Shown here one piece after another: positions 16,289 through 24,765 of a DNA stretch of 34,240 nucleotides (position 1 is the stretch's first letter; the number at the start of each line of letters is the position of its first letter). Where the stretch lies: positions 1 to 34,240 of the forward strand of contig CALXZB010000015.1 in assembly GCA_944393125.1 (NCBI GenBank), in the 5' to 3' direction. Made by a program: the position numbers and the translations under genes. The stretch comes from an uncultured Clostridia bacterium (GTDB taxonomy: Bacteria; Bacillota; Clostridia; TANB77; CAG-508). A model generated the notes under the pieces. That model did not search any database, was not told the DNA's origin, and saw only the letters and a list, made by a program, of their open reading frames with translations.

Positions 16289-16317
16289 TTGTATCTTGAA
16301 GTAATTTGTGATATAAA
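16289..16317 (+). promoter_or_regulatory. SigA promoter for the response regulator gene
   Basis: TTGTAT (16289-16294), a 17-base spacer and TATAAA (16312-16317) form a fair SigA promoter 29 bases before the ATG. No terminator separates it from the upstream gene, so read-through is also possible. Confidence 0.5.
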
Positions 16318-16346
16318 TAAACCTATAAAACTACTGGAGGTCAAAT

Positions 16347-17096
16347 ATGGAAGAAAATTATGAATATGAGAAAAAAACAATATTAATTGTTGATGACGAA
16401 CAAAAAATAGTAGACTTATTAGTTCATAACTTAAAAAAAGAAGGCTATGAAACAATTGAAGCAAATGATGGACAAACAGCAATAGAAATGGCAATAGAGA
16501 AAAAACCTAATTTAATATTATTAGATGTAATGCTTCCAAGAGTAGATGGTTTATCAGTATGCAAAAAAATAAAAAATATTTATAATGTTCCAATATTAAT
16601 GATATCAGCCAAAGATGATGAATTAGATAAAATTGTAGGCTTAGAACTAGGGGCAGATGACTACATTACAAAACCATTTAGTGTAAGAGAAGTGGTAGCA
16701 AGAGTAAAAGCTAATTTAAGAAAAGTAGAAGCAAATATTGAAGAAAAAACAGCATCTAAAAAAGAAGATGAAAAGAAAGAAGTAAAAAAAGAGAGCACTA
16801 TAAAAGTAGGGTCACTTGTATTAGATTTAGAAAAATATGAAGTTCATATAGATGGAAAAGTAATAAATCTAACTTTAAGAGAATTCGAAGTATTAAAATT
16901 TTTAGCTAAACAACCAGGACAAGTAGTAACAAGAGAATCATTATTAGAAAGAGTATGGGGATATGAATACTATGGAGATATACGAACAGTTGATGTAACT
17001 GTTCGTAGAATAAGAGAAAGAATTGAAAAAGACACATCAAATCCACAGATATTAATAACAAAAAGAGGAGTAGGATATTATATACCTAATAAGTAA
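16347..17096 (+). CDS. OmpR/PhoB-family response regulator (WalR/PhoP-like)
   Basis: The 249-aa two-component regulator has a receiver domain (10-125) with acidic pocket Asp16/Asp17, phospho-acceptor Asp60 in LLDVMLPRVDG, and Lys109 in DDYITKPFS. A Lys/Glu-rich linker (about 128-152) is longer than in most WalR proteins. The winged-helix DNA-binding domain (about 155-248) has LTLREFEVLKFLAKQPGQVVTRE and RTVDVTVRRIRERIEK. The start ATG 16347 has SD CTGGAGG. No kinase gene is adjacent; the closest is the WalK-like kinase at 30186, inside the wall operon. Assignment to WalR rather than PhoP rests on overall similarity and is uncertain. Confidence 0.9.
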   Translation: MEENYEYEKKTILIVDDEQKIVDLLVHNLKKEGYETIEANDGQTAIEMAIEKKPNLILLDVMLPRVDGLSVCKKIKNIYNVPILMISAKDDELDKIVGLELGADDYITKPFSVREVVARVKANLRKVEANIEEKTASKKEDEKKEVKKESTIKVGSLVLDLEKYEVHIDGKVINLTLREFEVLKFLAKQPGQVVTRESLLERVWGYEYYGDIRTVDVTVRRIRERIEKDTSNPQILITKRGVGYYIPNK

Positions 17097-17103
17097 AAAC
17101 ATC

Positions 17104-17139
17104 AAAAAATCAAATATATTTTTATATTTGATTTTTTTT
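17104..17139 (+). terminator. Rho-independent terminator after the response regulator
   Basis: A 15-bp stem (17104-17118 with 17123-17137) has a TTTT loop and a strong T-run. It separates the regulator from the promoter of the unknown gene. Confidence 0.88.
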
Positions 17140-17149
17140 ACTCGATTTT

Positions 17150-17156
17150 TGTCGAA
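17150..17156 (+). promoter_or_regulatory. Spo0A-box-like site
   Basis: TGTCGAA within TTTTTGTCGAAAAG is an exact match to the core Spo0A box. It lies 29 bases upstream of the -35 box at 17186, a position suitable for activation. CG is rare in this DNA, which makes the match less likely to be chance, but a single 7-mer is not proof. Confidence 0.5.
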
Positions 17157-17185
17157 AAGAAGTTCTACTTTTTGAAATAAAAGTA

Positions 17186-17214
17186 TTGACAAAATGAAAT
17201 TAAGAAATTATACT
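17186..17214 (+). promoter_or_regulatory. Consensus SigA promoter with a long leader
   Basis: TTGACA (17186-17191), a 17-base spacer and TATACT (17209-17214) form a near-perfect SigA promoter. The start would be near 17221, giving a leader of about 170 bases before the SD at 17380. The leader is AT-rich, holds a 7-codon ORF without an SD (ATG 17269), and shows no strong hairpin or known riboswitch pattern. Confidence 0.8.
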
Positions 17215-17393
17215 TTAAGTAAATTATATAATTTTTTCAAAATAAATTTTTTCAAAAATTTATATCATATGAATTTTATTAAGAAGTTATAACTTTAGAA
17301 ATCTTATTGATTGTTAAATCAAAATTCAAGAAATTTAAATAAAGTAATATAAATTTATTATTTTATCAGTTTAATTCAAAAGGAGGAACCATT

Positions 17394-17951
17394 ATAGAAA
17401 ATACAGTTATAAAATTAAAAAAATTAGTTGAAAGTGATGATAGAGAAAAACTCACTAATATTTTAAGTAAAGTTTTAAAACTAGACATTAAAGAAATAAA
17501 ATATGATAAAAACATAAAATTAAGTAATATAACAGAATATGAATTTGAACTTGTAAAAATTAAAGCAATAATAGAAGATAAAGAAGTAGAAATGTATTTA
17601 AAAATGGTAAAAAATACGAAAATTAAAGAATCTATATTCTGCTATTGGTGTTCAATATATGAAGAAGAACTTGTAAAAGCAAAAGAATTAGAAAATGCGG
17701 ATATATTTATAAATAAAGTTGCAATATCAGAATTAGAACATGAACAATATAAAAAAAGAATTTTTTTAACAATAGAAAACAATAAAACTTCGATATTAGA
17801 AACAGGAACAGAAGTAAACTTTATAGAAATAATAGAATACATAAAGCAAAATCAAAATGAAAAAAATCAATATAAAAAAATAGAAAAATATTTTGAAAAT
17901 CAAAATAATGAAGTATTATTAATTGGAATCAAAATGGAAAAAAGAAGTTAA
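17394..17951 (+). CDS. Unknown protein (185 aa) with apparent ATA/ATT start
   Basis: The frame is open from TAA 17340-17342 to TAA 17949-17951. A near-perfect SD, AAAGGAGG (17379-17386), is 7 bases before ATA 17394 and 4 before ATT 17391. No ATG, GTG or TTG occurs in frame until ATG 17592, which has no good SD and would remove the first 66 residues. The product is charged and probably cytosolic, with no membrane helix. The N-terminal part is helical (VIKLKKLVESDDREKLTNILSK), and the centre has FCYWCSIYEEELVKAKELENADIF with a CxxC-like pair. No family is recognised. It has a strong promoter and a Spo0A-like box, and its 3' end faces the convergent class B PBP gene. Confidence 0.7.
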   Translation: MENTVIKLKKLVESDDREKLTNILSKVLKLDIKEIKYDKNIKLSNITEYEFELVKIKAIIEDKEVEMYLKMVKNTKIKESIFCYWCSIYEEELVKAKELENADIFINKVAISELEHEQYKKRIFLTIENNKTSILETGTEVNFIEIIEYIKQNQNEKNQYKKIEKYFENQNNEVLLIGIKMEKRS

Positions 17952-17993
17952 TAAATTACCCCAGCAAAAATAAAAGAAATAATTTGATAACAG

Positions 17994-18030
17994 TAAAATA
18001 AAAAAGTCTAGGGTAGATTACCTAGACTTT
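17994..18030 (-). terminator. Terminator of the class B PBP gene
   Basis: AAAGTCTAGG (18003-18012) pairs with CCTAGACTTT (18021-18030). On the minus strand the stem is followed by TTTTTTATTTTA, so it ends the minus-strand PBP transcript. On the plus strand no T-run follows. Confidence 0.85.
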
Positions 18031-18040
18031 GAGAAATATT

Positions 18041-19927
18041 TTAATATAAATCTTTTTCTGTTAATGTATTTGAATTAGTTTCATTATTCTGTTTTCCTGT
18101 TTCCACTCCCATATAAGGTAAAATTTCAGCAAGCATTTTACCAGCTGTAGGAGCTGCAATTTGACCACCATTATGGTTAATACCTTCACCAGGATTATCT
18201 AAAATTACTAATAAAACAATTTTTGTATTTTCAACAGGAGAAATTGCTAAAAATGAAGCAACATATCCATCGTCTTTTGAAGCATAAATTGGTTCAGAAG
18301 TTCCTGTTTTTCCACCAACAGAATAGTTTTCCATGCCTTCAATATCATCGACAACTTTACGACCAGTACCATTAACTACAACAGATTCCATCATTGAAGC
18401 AACTTTGTCAGCAGTTTCTTTTGAAACAACTTGACAAACTTCTTTTGTTTGGAATTCAACAACTTCACCAGTATCTGTATTAGTCATACTTTCTACTATT
18501 TGAGGTTGTAATAAAACACCATCATTTGCAATTGCAGAAACAGCAGTAATCATTTGAAGAGGTGTAATAGTAAAACGTTGTCCAAATGACATAGTACCAA
18601 GTTCATGGTCATTGATTTTGTTTATGTCATAAAAAATTCCACCATTACTTGGTTCACCAGAAAGAGATATCCCTGTTTTATCAAAAAAACCAAATGCTTC
18701 ATAATATTTATAAGAAAGTTTTGCACCAATTCTTATTCCTAGTTCGACAAATGCAGGGTTACAAGAATTTTCTAAAGCCTGTGTTAAAGTTTCAGGACCA
18801 TGAAAATTTGGATATTTATGGCATTTTATTGGTGTAGATTCTCCTGGAACTAAATAAGAACCAGTGCAATTAAATTCAACTGTATCTGTATCAATAATAT
18901 TTTCTTCTAAAGCAATTGCAGAAGTAATTATTTTAAAAACTGAACCAGGTTCATAAGTATTGGTAACAGGTTTTAATGCCCACATCTTATAAAGAGAATC
19001 ATTTTTGTCTTCACTTGATAAAGTATCCCATACTTGTAATAATCTAGAATTAGGAGTATCTGGATCATTACAATTATAATTTGGATAATCAGCCATAGCT
19101 AATATTTTTCCAGTAGATGGATCCATAGCAATAGTCATTCCACTTTCACATTTATATTCTTCTACAGCTTCAGCTAAATGTTCTTCTACAATACTTTGTA
19201 TATTAGAATCAATTGTTAATGTTAAATCATAACCATTTTCTGCTGCAATATATGTTTGTTGAGAATTTACAATTTCAGATTGGCTAGCATCTTTTAAACT
19301 AACTGATTTTCCAACAGTACCACTTAAAAAAGAATTCCATGAATATTCAATTCCGTATAACCCTTGATTATCTGTCCCAACAAAACCAAGAACAGTAGAA
19401 GCTAAGGTATTACAAGGGTAATAACGGGAAGTAGAAGATTCTATACTAATTCCTGTTGAGAATTTTAAATTGTCTTTCCATTCATTTAATTTAGTTACAG
19501 TTTCTTTTTCAACATTAGAAGCAACTAAAAATCTTTTAGAAGATTCATTCAATTTTGTAAGTAGTTCTGAGGAATCTATTTCTAAAATAGAGGCTAAGCC
19601 TTGTGCAACAATTTCTTTTTCACTATCTTGTTTTATACTTGATGGATTAATATATATTTTATCAGTTTCATAGCTGATAGCTAAAGTCTTTCCTTTAGAA
19701 TCATATATAGTACCACGTTTTGCTGAAAGAGTTTCTGTTAATGTTTGTTGAGATTTTGCGAGAGTTTGCAAATATTCTCCATCAACAAATTGCAAATATC
19801 CAATACGTCCTAATAAACCAATAATGCATAGAAAAATAAATATAAAAATAATAAATATTCTTTTACGTGGAATTTTATTAGAAACATTAATATCACTTTT
19901 TGATTTTGAAACTTTTTTCTTATTCAT
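18041..19927 (-). CDS. Class B penicillin-binding protein (FtsI / SpoVD type, no PASTA domain)
   Basis: This 628-aa transpeptidase cross-links peptidoglycan. The basic cytosolic N-terminus is followed by one membrane helix (about 23-43), the PBP dimerisation domain (LSAKRGTIYDSKGKTLA near 70) and the transpeptidase domain, with active-site Ser329 in the SxxK motif EPGSVFKII, SCN at 388-390 and KTG at 540-542. The protein ends about 80 residues after KTG with no PASTA repeats, unlike B. subtilis PbpB and SpoVD. ATG 19927 follows GGTGA. It could be the division transpeptidase (ftsI) or the spore cortex enzyme (spoVD); it lies outside both dcw fragments, alone on the minus strand. Confidence 0.9.
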   Translation of the reverse strand: MNKKKVSKSKSDINVSNKIPRKRIFIIFIFIFLCIIGLLGRIGYLQFVDGEYLQTLAKSQQTLTETLSAKRGTIYDSKGKTLAISYETDKIYINPSSIKQDSEKEIVAQGLASILEIDSSELLTKLNESSKRFLVASNVEKETVTKLNEWKDNLKFSTGISIESSTSRYYPCNTLASTVLGFVGTDNQGLYGIEYSWNSFLSGTVGKSVSLKDASQSEIVNSQQTYIAAENGYDLTLTIDSNIQSIVEEHLAEAVEEYKCESGMTIAMDPSTGKILAMADYPNYNCNDPDTPNSRLLQVWDTLSSEDKNDSLYKMWALKPVTNTYEPGSVFKIITSAIALEENIIDTDTVEFNCTGSYLVPGESTPIKCHKYPNFHGPETLTQALENSCNPAFVELGIRIGAKLSYKYYEAFGFFDKTGISLSGEPSNGGIFYDINKINDHELGTMSFGQRFTITPLQMITAVSAIANDGVLLQPQIVESMTNTDTGEVVEFQTKEVCQVVSKETADKVASMMESVVVNGTGRKVVDDIEGMENYSVGGKTGTSEPIYASKDDGYVASFLAISPVENTKIVLLVILDNPGEGINHNGGQIAAPTAGKMLAEILPYMGVETGKQNNETNSNTLTEKDLY

Positions 19928-19942
19928 ATTTTCACCATTCTT

Positions 19943-19970
19943 TTGTTAAAATTTTAATATATTCTATAAT
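19943..19970 (+). promoter_or_regulatory. SigA promoter for comM
   Basis: TTGTTA (19943-19948), a 16-base spacer and TATAAT (19965-19970) face the comM gene, about 52 bases before its ATG. The -10 box overlaps that of the divergent PBP promoter. Confidence 0.55.
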
Positions 19971-19989
19971 AAATAAAAAAAAAAATCAA
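19961..19989 (-). promoter_or_regulatory. SigA promoter for the class B PBP gene
   Basis: On the minus strand TTGATT (19989-19984), a 17-base spacer and TAGAAT (19966-19961) form a likely SigA promoter, with a start near 19954 and a leader of about 27 bases. Confidence 0.55.
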
Positions 19990-20021
19990 TAAAAATAAAA
20001 ACTATTTTGAAAGGAAAATAT

Positions 20022-21548
20022 ATGTTATCAAAAATAAAATCAATAGCTCTAAATGGATTAAATGGAAGTTGTATAGAAATACAAACAGATATAAGTAATG
20101 GAATACCCGAATTTGAAATAGTGGGATTGCCTGATACAAGTTTAAAAGAAGCGAAAAAAAGAATAAAAGCAGCAATTAACAATTCTAAAATAGAATTCCC
20201 TAACAAGAAAATTTTAATAAATTTAGCACCTGCTAATATAAGAAAAGAAGGAAGTTGTTTTGACTTAGCAATTGCTATAGGAATATTAATTGCAATGGGA
20301 AAAATTCCAAAAATAAATATAGAAAAATTAGAAACGACAATATTTATAGGAGAACTTTCACTAGATGGGAAAATAAATAGAACTAATGGTATTCTCCCAA
20401 TATGTATAAAAGCAAAAGAAATCGGAATAAAGACAGTAATATTACCTAGAGAGAATGCAAGAGAAGCTTCTATAATTTCAGAATTAGATATAAAACCTGC
20501 CACTAACATAGAAGAAGTTATTAAATATTTAAATCAAGAAAAAGAAATACCTAAATTTATAAATAATCAATATATTTTTAATGAAAAATATAATATGGAT
20601 TTTTCAGAAGTAAAAGGGCAAGAAAATGTAAAACGAGCTTTGGAAATTGTAGCTGCAGGAGGGCATAATTGTATAATGATTGGAGCTCCTGGATCTGGTA
20701 AAACAATGTTGGCAAAAAGATTAGTTACAATTTTGCCTCAATTAACAATAAATGAAGCAATGGAGATTACTAAAATTTATAGTATTTCTGGAGAATTAAA
20801 TGAAGATGGATTAATAAAAAACAGACCATTTAGAATGCCCCATCATGCAATACCAATAAGTACAATGATAGGAGGAGGAAAAAATCCAAAACCAGGTGAA
20901 ATAAGTCTGGCTCATTTAGGTGTCTTATTTTTGGATGAATTAACAGAATTTAATAGAAATACACTAGAAGCATTACGAGAACCTATAGAAAATAAGGAGA
21001 TTTTTATAAATAGATTAAGTGGAAATTACAGATTTCCGTGTAATTTTATGTTTGTTTCCAGTATGAATCCATGCCCATGTGGGTATTATGGAGATGAAGA
21101 AAGGGAATGTAAATGTAGTCCGCAAGAGATTAAAAGATATTTAAATAAAATTAGTGGACCATTACTTGATAGAATAGATATTCATATAGAAGTAAAAAGG
21201 CTTAAAGTTGAAAATATAAATAATAAAACAAATATAGAAACATCAAAACAAATACGTGAAAGAGTAAATAGAGCAAGAAAAATCCAACAAGAAAGATATC
21301 AAAAATATGGAATAAATTCAAATTCAGAACTTACTACAAGAATAATTGAAAAATTTTGTAAATTAGATAAAAAAAGTAATGATTTACTGCAAACAGCATT
21401 TAAAAAAATGAAATTAACTGTAAGAGCATATGAAAAAATATTAAAAGTAAGTAGAACAATTGCTGATTTAGAGTTAAAAGAAAATATAGAGTTTAAACAT
21501 ATTGCAGAAGCAATACAATATAGGAATTTAGATAAATATATAAAATAA
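20022..21548 (+). CDS. comM: ComM/YifB family AAA+ ATPase (Mg-chelatase-like)
   Basis: The 508-aa protein belongs to the YifB/ComM family, a hexameric helicase-like ATPase that promotes branch migration during natural transformation in Gram-negatives. The N-terminal ChlI domain opens with SKIKSIALNGLNG and GLPDTSLKEAKKRIKAAI. The AAA+ core has Walker A GAPGSGKTML, Walker B LFLDELTEF, and the zinc-like cysteine cluster NPCPCGYYGDEERECKC. The C-terminal lid has KLTVRAYEKILKVSRTIADLE. ATG 20022 is chosen over TTG 20007 because GAAAGGA lies between them. It is directly followed by dprA, another DNA-uptake gene, in one operon. Confidence 0.95.
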   Translation: MLSKIKSIALNGLNGSCIEIQTDISNGIPEFEIVGLPDTSLKEAKKRIKAAINNSKIEFPNKKILINLAPANIRKEGSCFDLAIAIGILIAMGKIPKINIEKLETTIFIGELSLDGKINRTNGILPICIKAKEIGIKTVILPRENAREASIISELDIKPATNIEEVIKYLNQEKEIPKFINNQYIFNEKYNMDFSEVKGQENVKRALEIVAAGGHNCIMIGAPGSGKTMLAKRLVTILPQLTINEAMEITKIYSISGELNEDGLIKNRPFRMPHHAIPISTMIGGGKNPKPGEISLAHLGVLFLDELTEFNRNTLEALREPIENKEIFINRLSGNYRFPCNFMFVSSMNPCPCGYYGDEERECKCSPQEIKRYLNKISGPLLDRIDIHIEVKRLKVENINNKTNIETSKQIRERVNRARKIQQERYQKYGINSNSELTTRIIEKFCKLDKKSNDLLQTAFKKMKLTVRAYEKILKVSRTIADLELKENIEFKHIAEAIQYRNLDKYIK

Positions 21549-21563
21549 AGAGAAAGGATAAAA

Positions 21564-22439
21564 GTGTCAAAAAATATAATAGAATATACAAGTGATTTAT
21601 ATCCTAAAAGGTTAAAGTTAATACAAAATCCTCCAGTTAAGCTATATGTAGAAGGAAATGTAGAAAATTTAAAACAAATAGGAATTGCTGTAATTGGTTC
21701 GCGCACAAATACACAATATGGTGAGAAAATGTGTAAAAGATTTGTAAAAGAACTTGTAGAGTACAACATAATTATAATTAGTGGACTAGCTAATGGAATA
21801 GATAGTATTGCACATAAAACATGCTTGAAAAATTCAGGAAAAACTGTAGCAGTATTACCGTCTGGATTAGAAAATATTTATCCAGAGAAAAATAAAGAGC
21901 TTGCAAAAGAAATAATAAAAAATGGAGGTACTATAATTTCTGAATATGAAAGTAATACAAAAGCAGATTCTAAAAAATTTTTAGAAAGAAATAGAATTAT
22001 TGCAGGGATTGGAATAGGAACATTAGTTGTTGAGGGCGGATATAGAAGTGGAACAAGTGTAACTGCAAAATATACATTAGAAAACAAAAAAGCAGTTTTT
22101 TGTATACCAAGTAGTCTTGAGAACCCCAAGGGAATTATAACAAACGAACTTATAAAAAAAGGTGCGAAACTTGTTACTACAACAAAAGACATTTTGGAAA
22201 ATTATAAAGAGATTACTTTTTGTAAAAGAAAAACAGAATCTAAAGACATATTATTTGATATACCTTTAGAACTAAGAAAAATATATATAAATATTAATGA
22301 TACGCCTCAAGATGTAAATGAAATTTCTAGAAAAACAGGAACCACAATAGAAGAAACAATTTACAAATTAACAATATTACAGCTTAATGACAAAATATTA
22401 GAATTACCAGGACAAAGATTTATTAGGAATAAGCAGTAA
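21564..22439 (+). CDS. dprA: DNA processing protein DprA
   Basis: The 291-aa protein protects incoming single-stranded DNA and loads RecA during transformation. The Rossmann-like domain has GSRTNTQYGEKM, SGLANGIDSIAHK, TVAVLPSGLENIYP and the hallmark VVEGGYRSGTSVTAKYTLE. The last ~60 residues form the winged-helix DprA domain (TPQDVNEISRKTGTTIEE). GTG 21564 has SD AGAAAGGA and lies 15 bases after comM. The N-terminal SAM-like extension seen in longer DprA proteins is missing. yraN follows after 19 bases; topA, a frequent neighbour in Firmicutes, is not here. Confidence 0.95.
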   Translation: MSKNIIEYTSDLYPKRLKLIQNPPVKLYVEGNVENLKQIGIAVIGSRTNTQYGEKMCKRFVKELVEYNIIIISGLANGIDSIAHKTCLKNSGKTVAVLPSGLENIYPEKNKELAKEIIKNGGTIISEYESNTKADSKKFLERNRIIAGIGIGTLVVEGGYRSGTSVTAKYTLENKKAVFCIPSSLENPKGIITNELIKKGAKLVTTTKDILENYKEITFCKRKTESKDILFDIPLELRKIYININDTPQDVNEISRKTGTTIEETIYKLTILQLNDKILELPGQRFIRNKQ

Positions 22440-22458
22440 AAAGAAAGGAAATATAAAA

Positions 22459-22809
22459 ATGAATACAAAGAGATTTGGAATTATAGGAGAAAAAATAGCA
22501 CAGGGGTATTTAAAAAATAAAGGATATGAGATTATAAAAACAAATTATTATACCAAAAAAGGAGAAATAGATATTATTGCTCAAAAAAATAAATGTATAA
22601 TATTTGTAGAAGTAAAAACTAGAACTAATTCTAAATTTGGTACACCTGGAATGGCTATTAACTTTATGAAAAAAGAAAATATAAAAAAAGTTGCAAAGAT
22701 CTTTATACATACTAATAATCTTTATGAAAAGGAAATAAGATTTGACGCTATTGAAATATATATAAATTCAGGTAAGTGCAAAATTAATCAGATTGAAGGC
22801 ATAATCTAA
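22459..22809 (+). CDS. yraN: YraN family endonuclease-like protein (UPF0102)
   Basis: The 116-aa protein has the YraN/UPF0102 fold of the restriction-endonuclease superfamily: GEKIAQGYLKNKGYEII at the N-terminus, then the PD-(D/E)xK-like core GEIDIIAQ with the acidic residue and VEVKTRTNSKFG with the ExK pair. A nuclease or Holliday-junction role is suspected for the family but not proved. ATG 22459 has SD AAGAAAGGAAA. It is the last gene of the comM-dprA-yraN operon before the rsmA promoter. Confidence 0.92.
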   Translation: MNTKRFGIIGEKIAQGYLKNKGYEIIKTNYYTKKGEIDIIAQKNKCIIFVEVKTRTNSKFGTPGMAINFMKKENIKKVAKIFIHTNNLYEKEIRFDAIEIYINSGKCKINQIEGII

Positions 22810-22815
22810 AATAAC

Positions 22816-22844
22816 TTGCTAAAATTATAAAAAACTAGTATAAT
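22816..22844 (+). promoter_or_regulatory. SigA promoter for rsmA
   Basis: TTGCTA (22816-22821), a 17-base spacer and TATAAT (22839-22844) form a good SigA promoter, about 31 bases before the rsmA ATG. Confidence 0.75.
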
Positions 22845-22874
22845 ATATGAGTACAAGAAAGGGAAAAAAAGAAA

Positions 22875-23744
22875 ATGGAAAATATATTAGAAGAAACCAA
22901 AAGTATAATGAAACAAAATGGAATAAGAGCTAATAAAAGTTTGGGACAGAACTTTTTAATAAATAAAGATGTTTTAGAAAGTATTGTAAATAGTAGTGAA
23001 ATAAGTAAAGACGATATGGTAATTGAAATAGGACCTGGACTAGGAACACTTACTAAATATCTGTTAGAAAAAGCAGGAGAGGTATTGTGCATAGAAATAG
23101 ATTCAAAAATGATAAAAATTTTGAATAATAGATTTAATCAATATGAAAATTTTGAAATAATAAATGAAGATGTTTTAAAAGTCGATTTAAACAATATAAT
23201 AAGTGAAAAGAAAAGGCAAGGAAAAGTAAAAAATGTAAAAATAGTAGCTAATTTACCATATTATATTACAACACCAATAATAATGAAATTATTAGAAGAT
23301 AAATTAGATATAGAAAGTATAACAGTAATGATTCAAAAAGAAGTTGCAGAAAGATTAATTGCAGTTCCAGGAGAAAAAGAAACAGGAGCAATAACATATA
23401 CAGTATATTATTATTGTGAATCAGAAAAGATAATGGAAGTACCTAATAGTTCTTTTATACCAGAACCAGAAGTAACTTCTGAAGTTATTAAAATGGAATT
23501 AAGAAGCAAACCTGCTGTTGAAATAGAAAATCCAAAAATAATGTTTATGATTATAAAAAGTGCTTTTATGCAAAGAAGAAAAACACTTTTAAATGCATTA
23601 ACAAATACAAAGGTATTTTTAAGTAAAGAAGAAGGATTAGAAATCTTGAAAAAACTTAACTTAGGAGAAAATATAAGAGCTGAAAATTTATCTATTCAAG
23701 ATTTTTGTAATATTGCAAAAATAATTATAGAAAAAAGTAAATAA
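22875..23744 (+). CDS. rsmA: 16S rRNA (adenine1518/1519-N6) dimethyltransferase RsmA (KsgA)
   Basis: The product dimethylates two adjacent adenines in helix 45 of 16S rRNA, a late checkpoint of 30S assembly. The SAM-dependent Rossmann domain has RANKSLGQNFLINKDVLESIV, SAM-binding EIGPGLGTLTKYLL and the catalytic NLPYYITTPIIMKLL. The C-terminal domain has FIPEPEVTSEVIKM and AFMQRRKTLLNAL. The 289-aa length is normal. ATG 22875 has SD GAAAGGGAAA. It starts an operon with fmt, 23 bases downstream. Loss of this enzyme gives kasugamycin resistance. Confidence 0.96.
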   Translation: MENILEETKSIMKQNGIRANKSLGQNFLINKDVLESIVNSSEISKDDMVIEIGPGLGTLTKYLLEKAGEVLCIEIDSKMIKILNNRFNQYENFEIINEDVLKVDLNNIISEKKRQGKVKNVKIVANLPYYITTPIIMKLLEDKLDIESITVMIQKEVAERLIAVPGEKETGAITYTVYYYCESEKIMEVPNSSFIPEPEVTSEVIKMELRSKPAVEIENPKIMFMIIKSAFMQRRKTLLNALTNTKVFLSKEEGLEILKKLNLGENIRAENLSIQDFCNIAKIIIEKSK

Positions 23745-23767
23745 AATTTGTGAAGAGGAGAATAACT

Positions 23768-24718
23768 ATGAAAGTATTATTTATGGGAACACCAAACTTT
23801 GCTAAAGAATCATTAGAAGCGGTATATAATGCAGGATACGAAATATTAGGAGTTGTTACTAACCCTGATAAACCAAAAGGAAGAGGAATGAAATTAGTAT
23901 CATCTCCAGTAAAAGAATATGCATTATTAAAGGGTTTAAAAATATATCAACCTGAAAAAATTAGAAATAATGTAGAATTTATAAATGAAATAGAATCTTT
24001 AAATATAGATGTAATTTGTGTTGTAGCATATGGAAAAATATTACCAAAAGAAATATTAGACATTCCTAAATTAGGTTGTATAAATGTTCATGGTTCATTA
24101 TTACCTCAATATAGAGGTGCAGCACCTATTCAATGGTCTGTAATTAATGGAGATAAAACAACAGGAATTACAACAATGTATATGGACGAAGGAATGGACT
24201 CAGGGGATATGATTCTAAGAGAAGAAGTGGAAATTGAACCAAATGAAACAACAGGAGAATTGTGGGAAAAACTATCACATATCGGTGGAAAACTTTTAGT
24301 AGAAACATTGAAACAAATTGAGAATGGAACAGCTCCAAGAATAAAACAACAAGGAGAACCAACTATGGCTCCAATGCTAAATAAAGAAATGTCAAATATA
24401 GATTGGGATGAAAAGACTGCTATTGAAATAAAAAATCTTGTAAGAGGATTAAATCCAATTATGGGAACTTATTCATATTTAAATGGAAGAAAAATTAAAA
24501 TATGGAAAGTAGAAATTGTTTCTCAAGAAATTCTTAATGTGGATAATGGTACAATAATTAAAGCAGATAGTAAAGAAGGATTATATATAAAAGTCAAAGA
24601 TGGAATTATTAAAGTTATAGAAATACAAGGCGAAAATTCAAAAAAAATGAATATACAAGATTTTTTAAGAGGGAATAATATTAAAACAGGAGAAAAATTT
24701 AAAAAGATAAAAGAATAA
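23768..24718 (+). CDS. fmt: Methionyl-tRNA formyltransferase
   Basis: The product formylates Met on the initiator tRNA using 10-formyl-THF (EC 2.1.2.9). The N-terminal hydrolase fold opens with KVLFMGTPNFAKESLEA. The active-site region VHGSLLPQYRGAAPIQWSVI carries the conserved Asn/His, and MDEGMDSGDMI supplies the Asp. The C-terminal OB-like domain (about 205-316) has IRKADSKEGLYIKV-type sequence (here IIKADSKEGLYIKV). ATG 23768 is set by GAGGAG (23755-23760). The upstream GTG 23750 lacks an SD. The peptide deformylase gene def and priA, frequent neighbours, are absent. Confidence 0.95.
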   Translation: MKVLFMGTPNFAKESLEAVYNAGYEILGVVTNPDKPKGRGMKLVSSPVKEYALLKGLKIYQPEKIRNNVEFINEIESLNIDVICVVAYGKILPKEILDIPKLGCINVHGSLLPQYRGAAPIQWSVINGDKTTGITTMYMDEGMDSGDMILREEVEIEPNETTGELWEKLSHIGGKLLVETLKQIENGTAPRIKQQGEPTMAPMLNKEMSNIDWDEKTAIEIKNLVRGLNPIMGTYSYLNGRKIKIWKVEIVSQEILNVDNGTIIKADSKEGLYIKVKDGIIKVIEIQGENSKKMNIQDFLRGNNIKTGEKFKKIKE

Positions 24719-24765
24719 AACTACAAATTTTGCACATAATGTATACAAGAAAGAGAGGATACATT

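Noticed and set aside
17221..17379. Riboswitch in the leader of the unknown gene
   Set aside because: No conserved aptamer core, stable stem or terminator is visible in this AT-rich leader.
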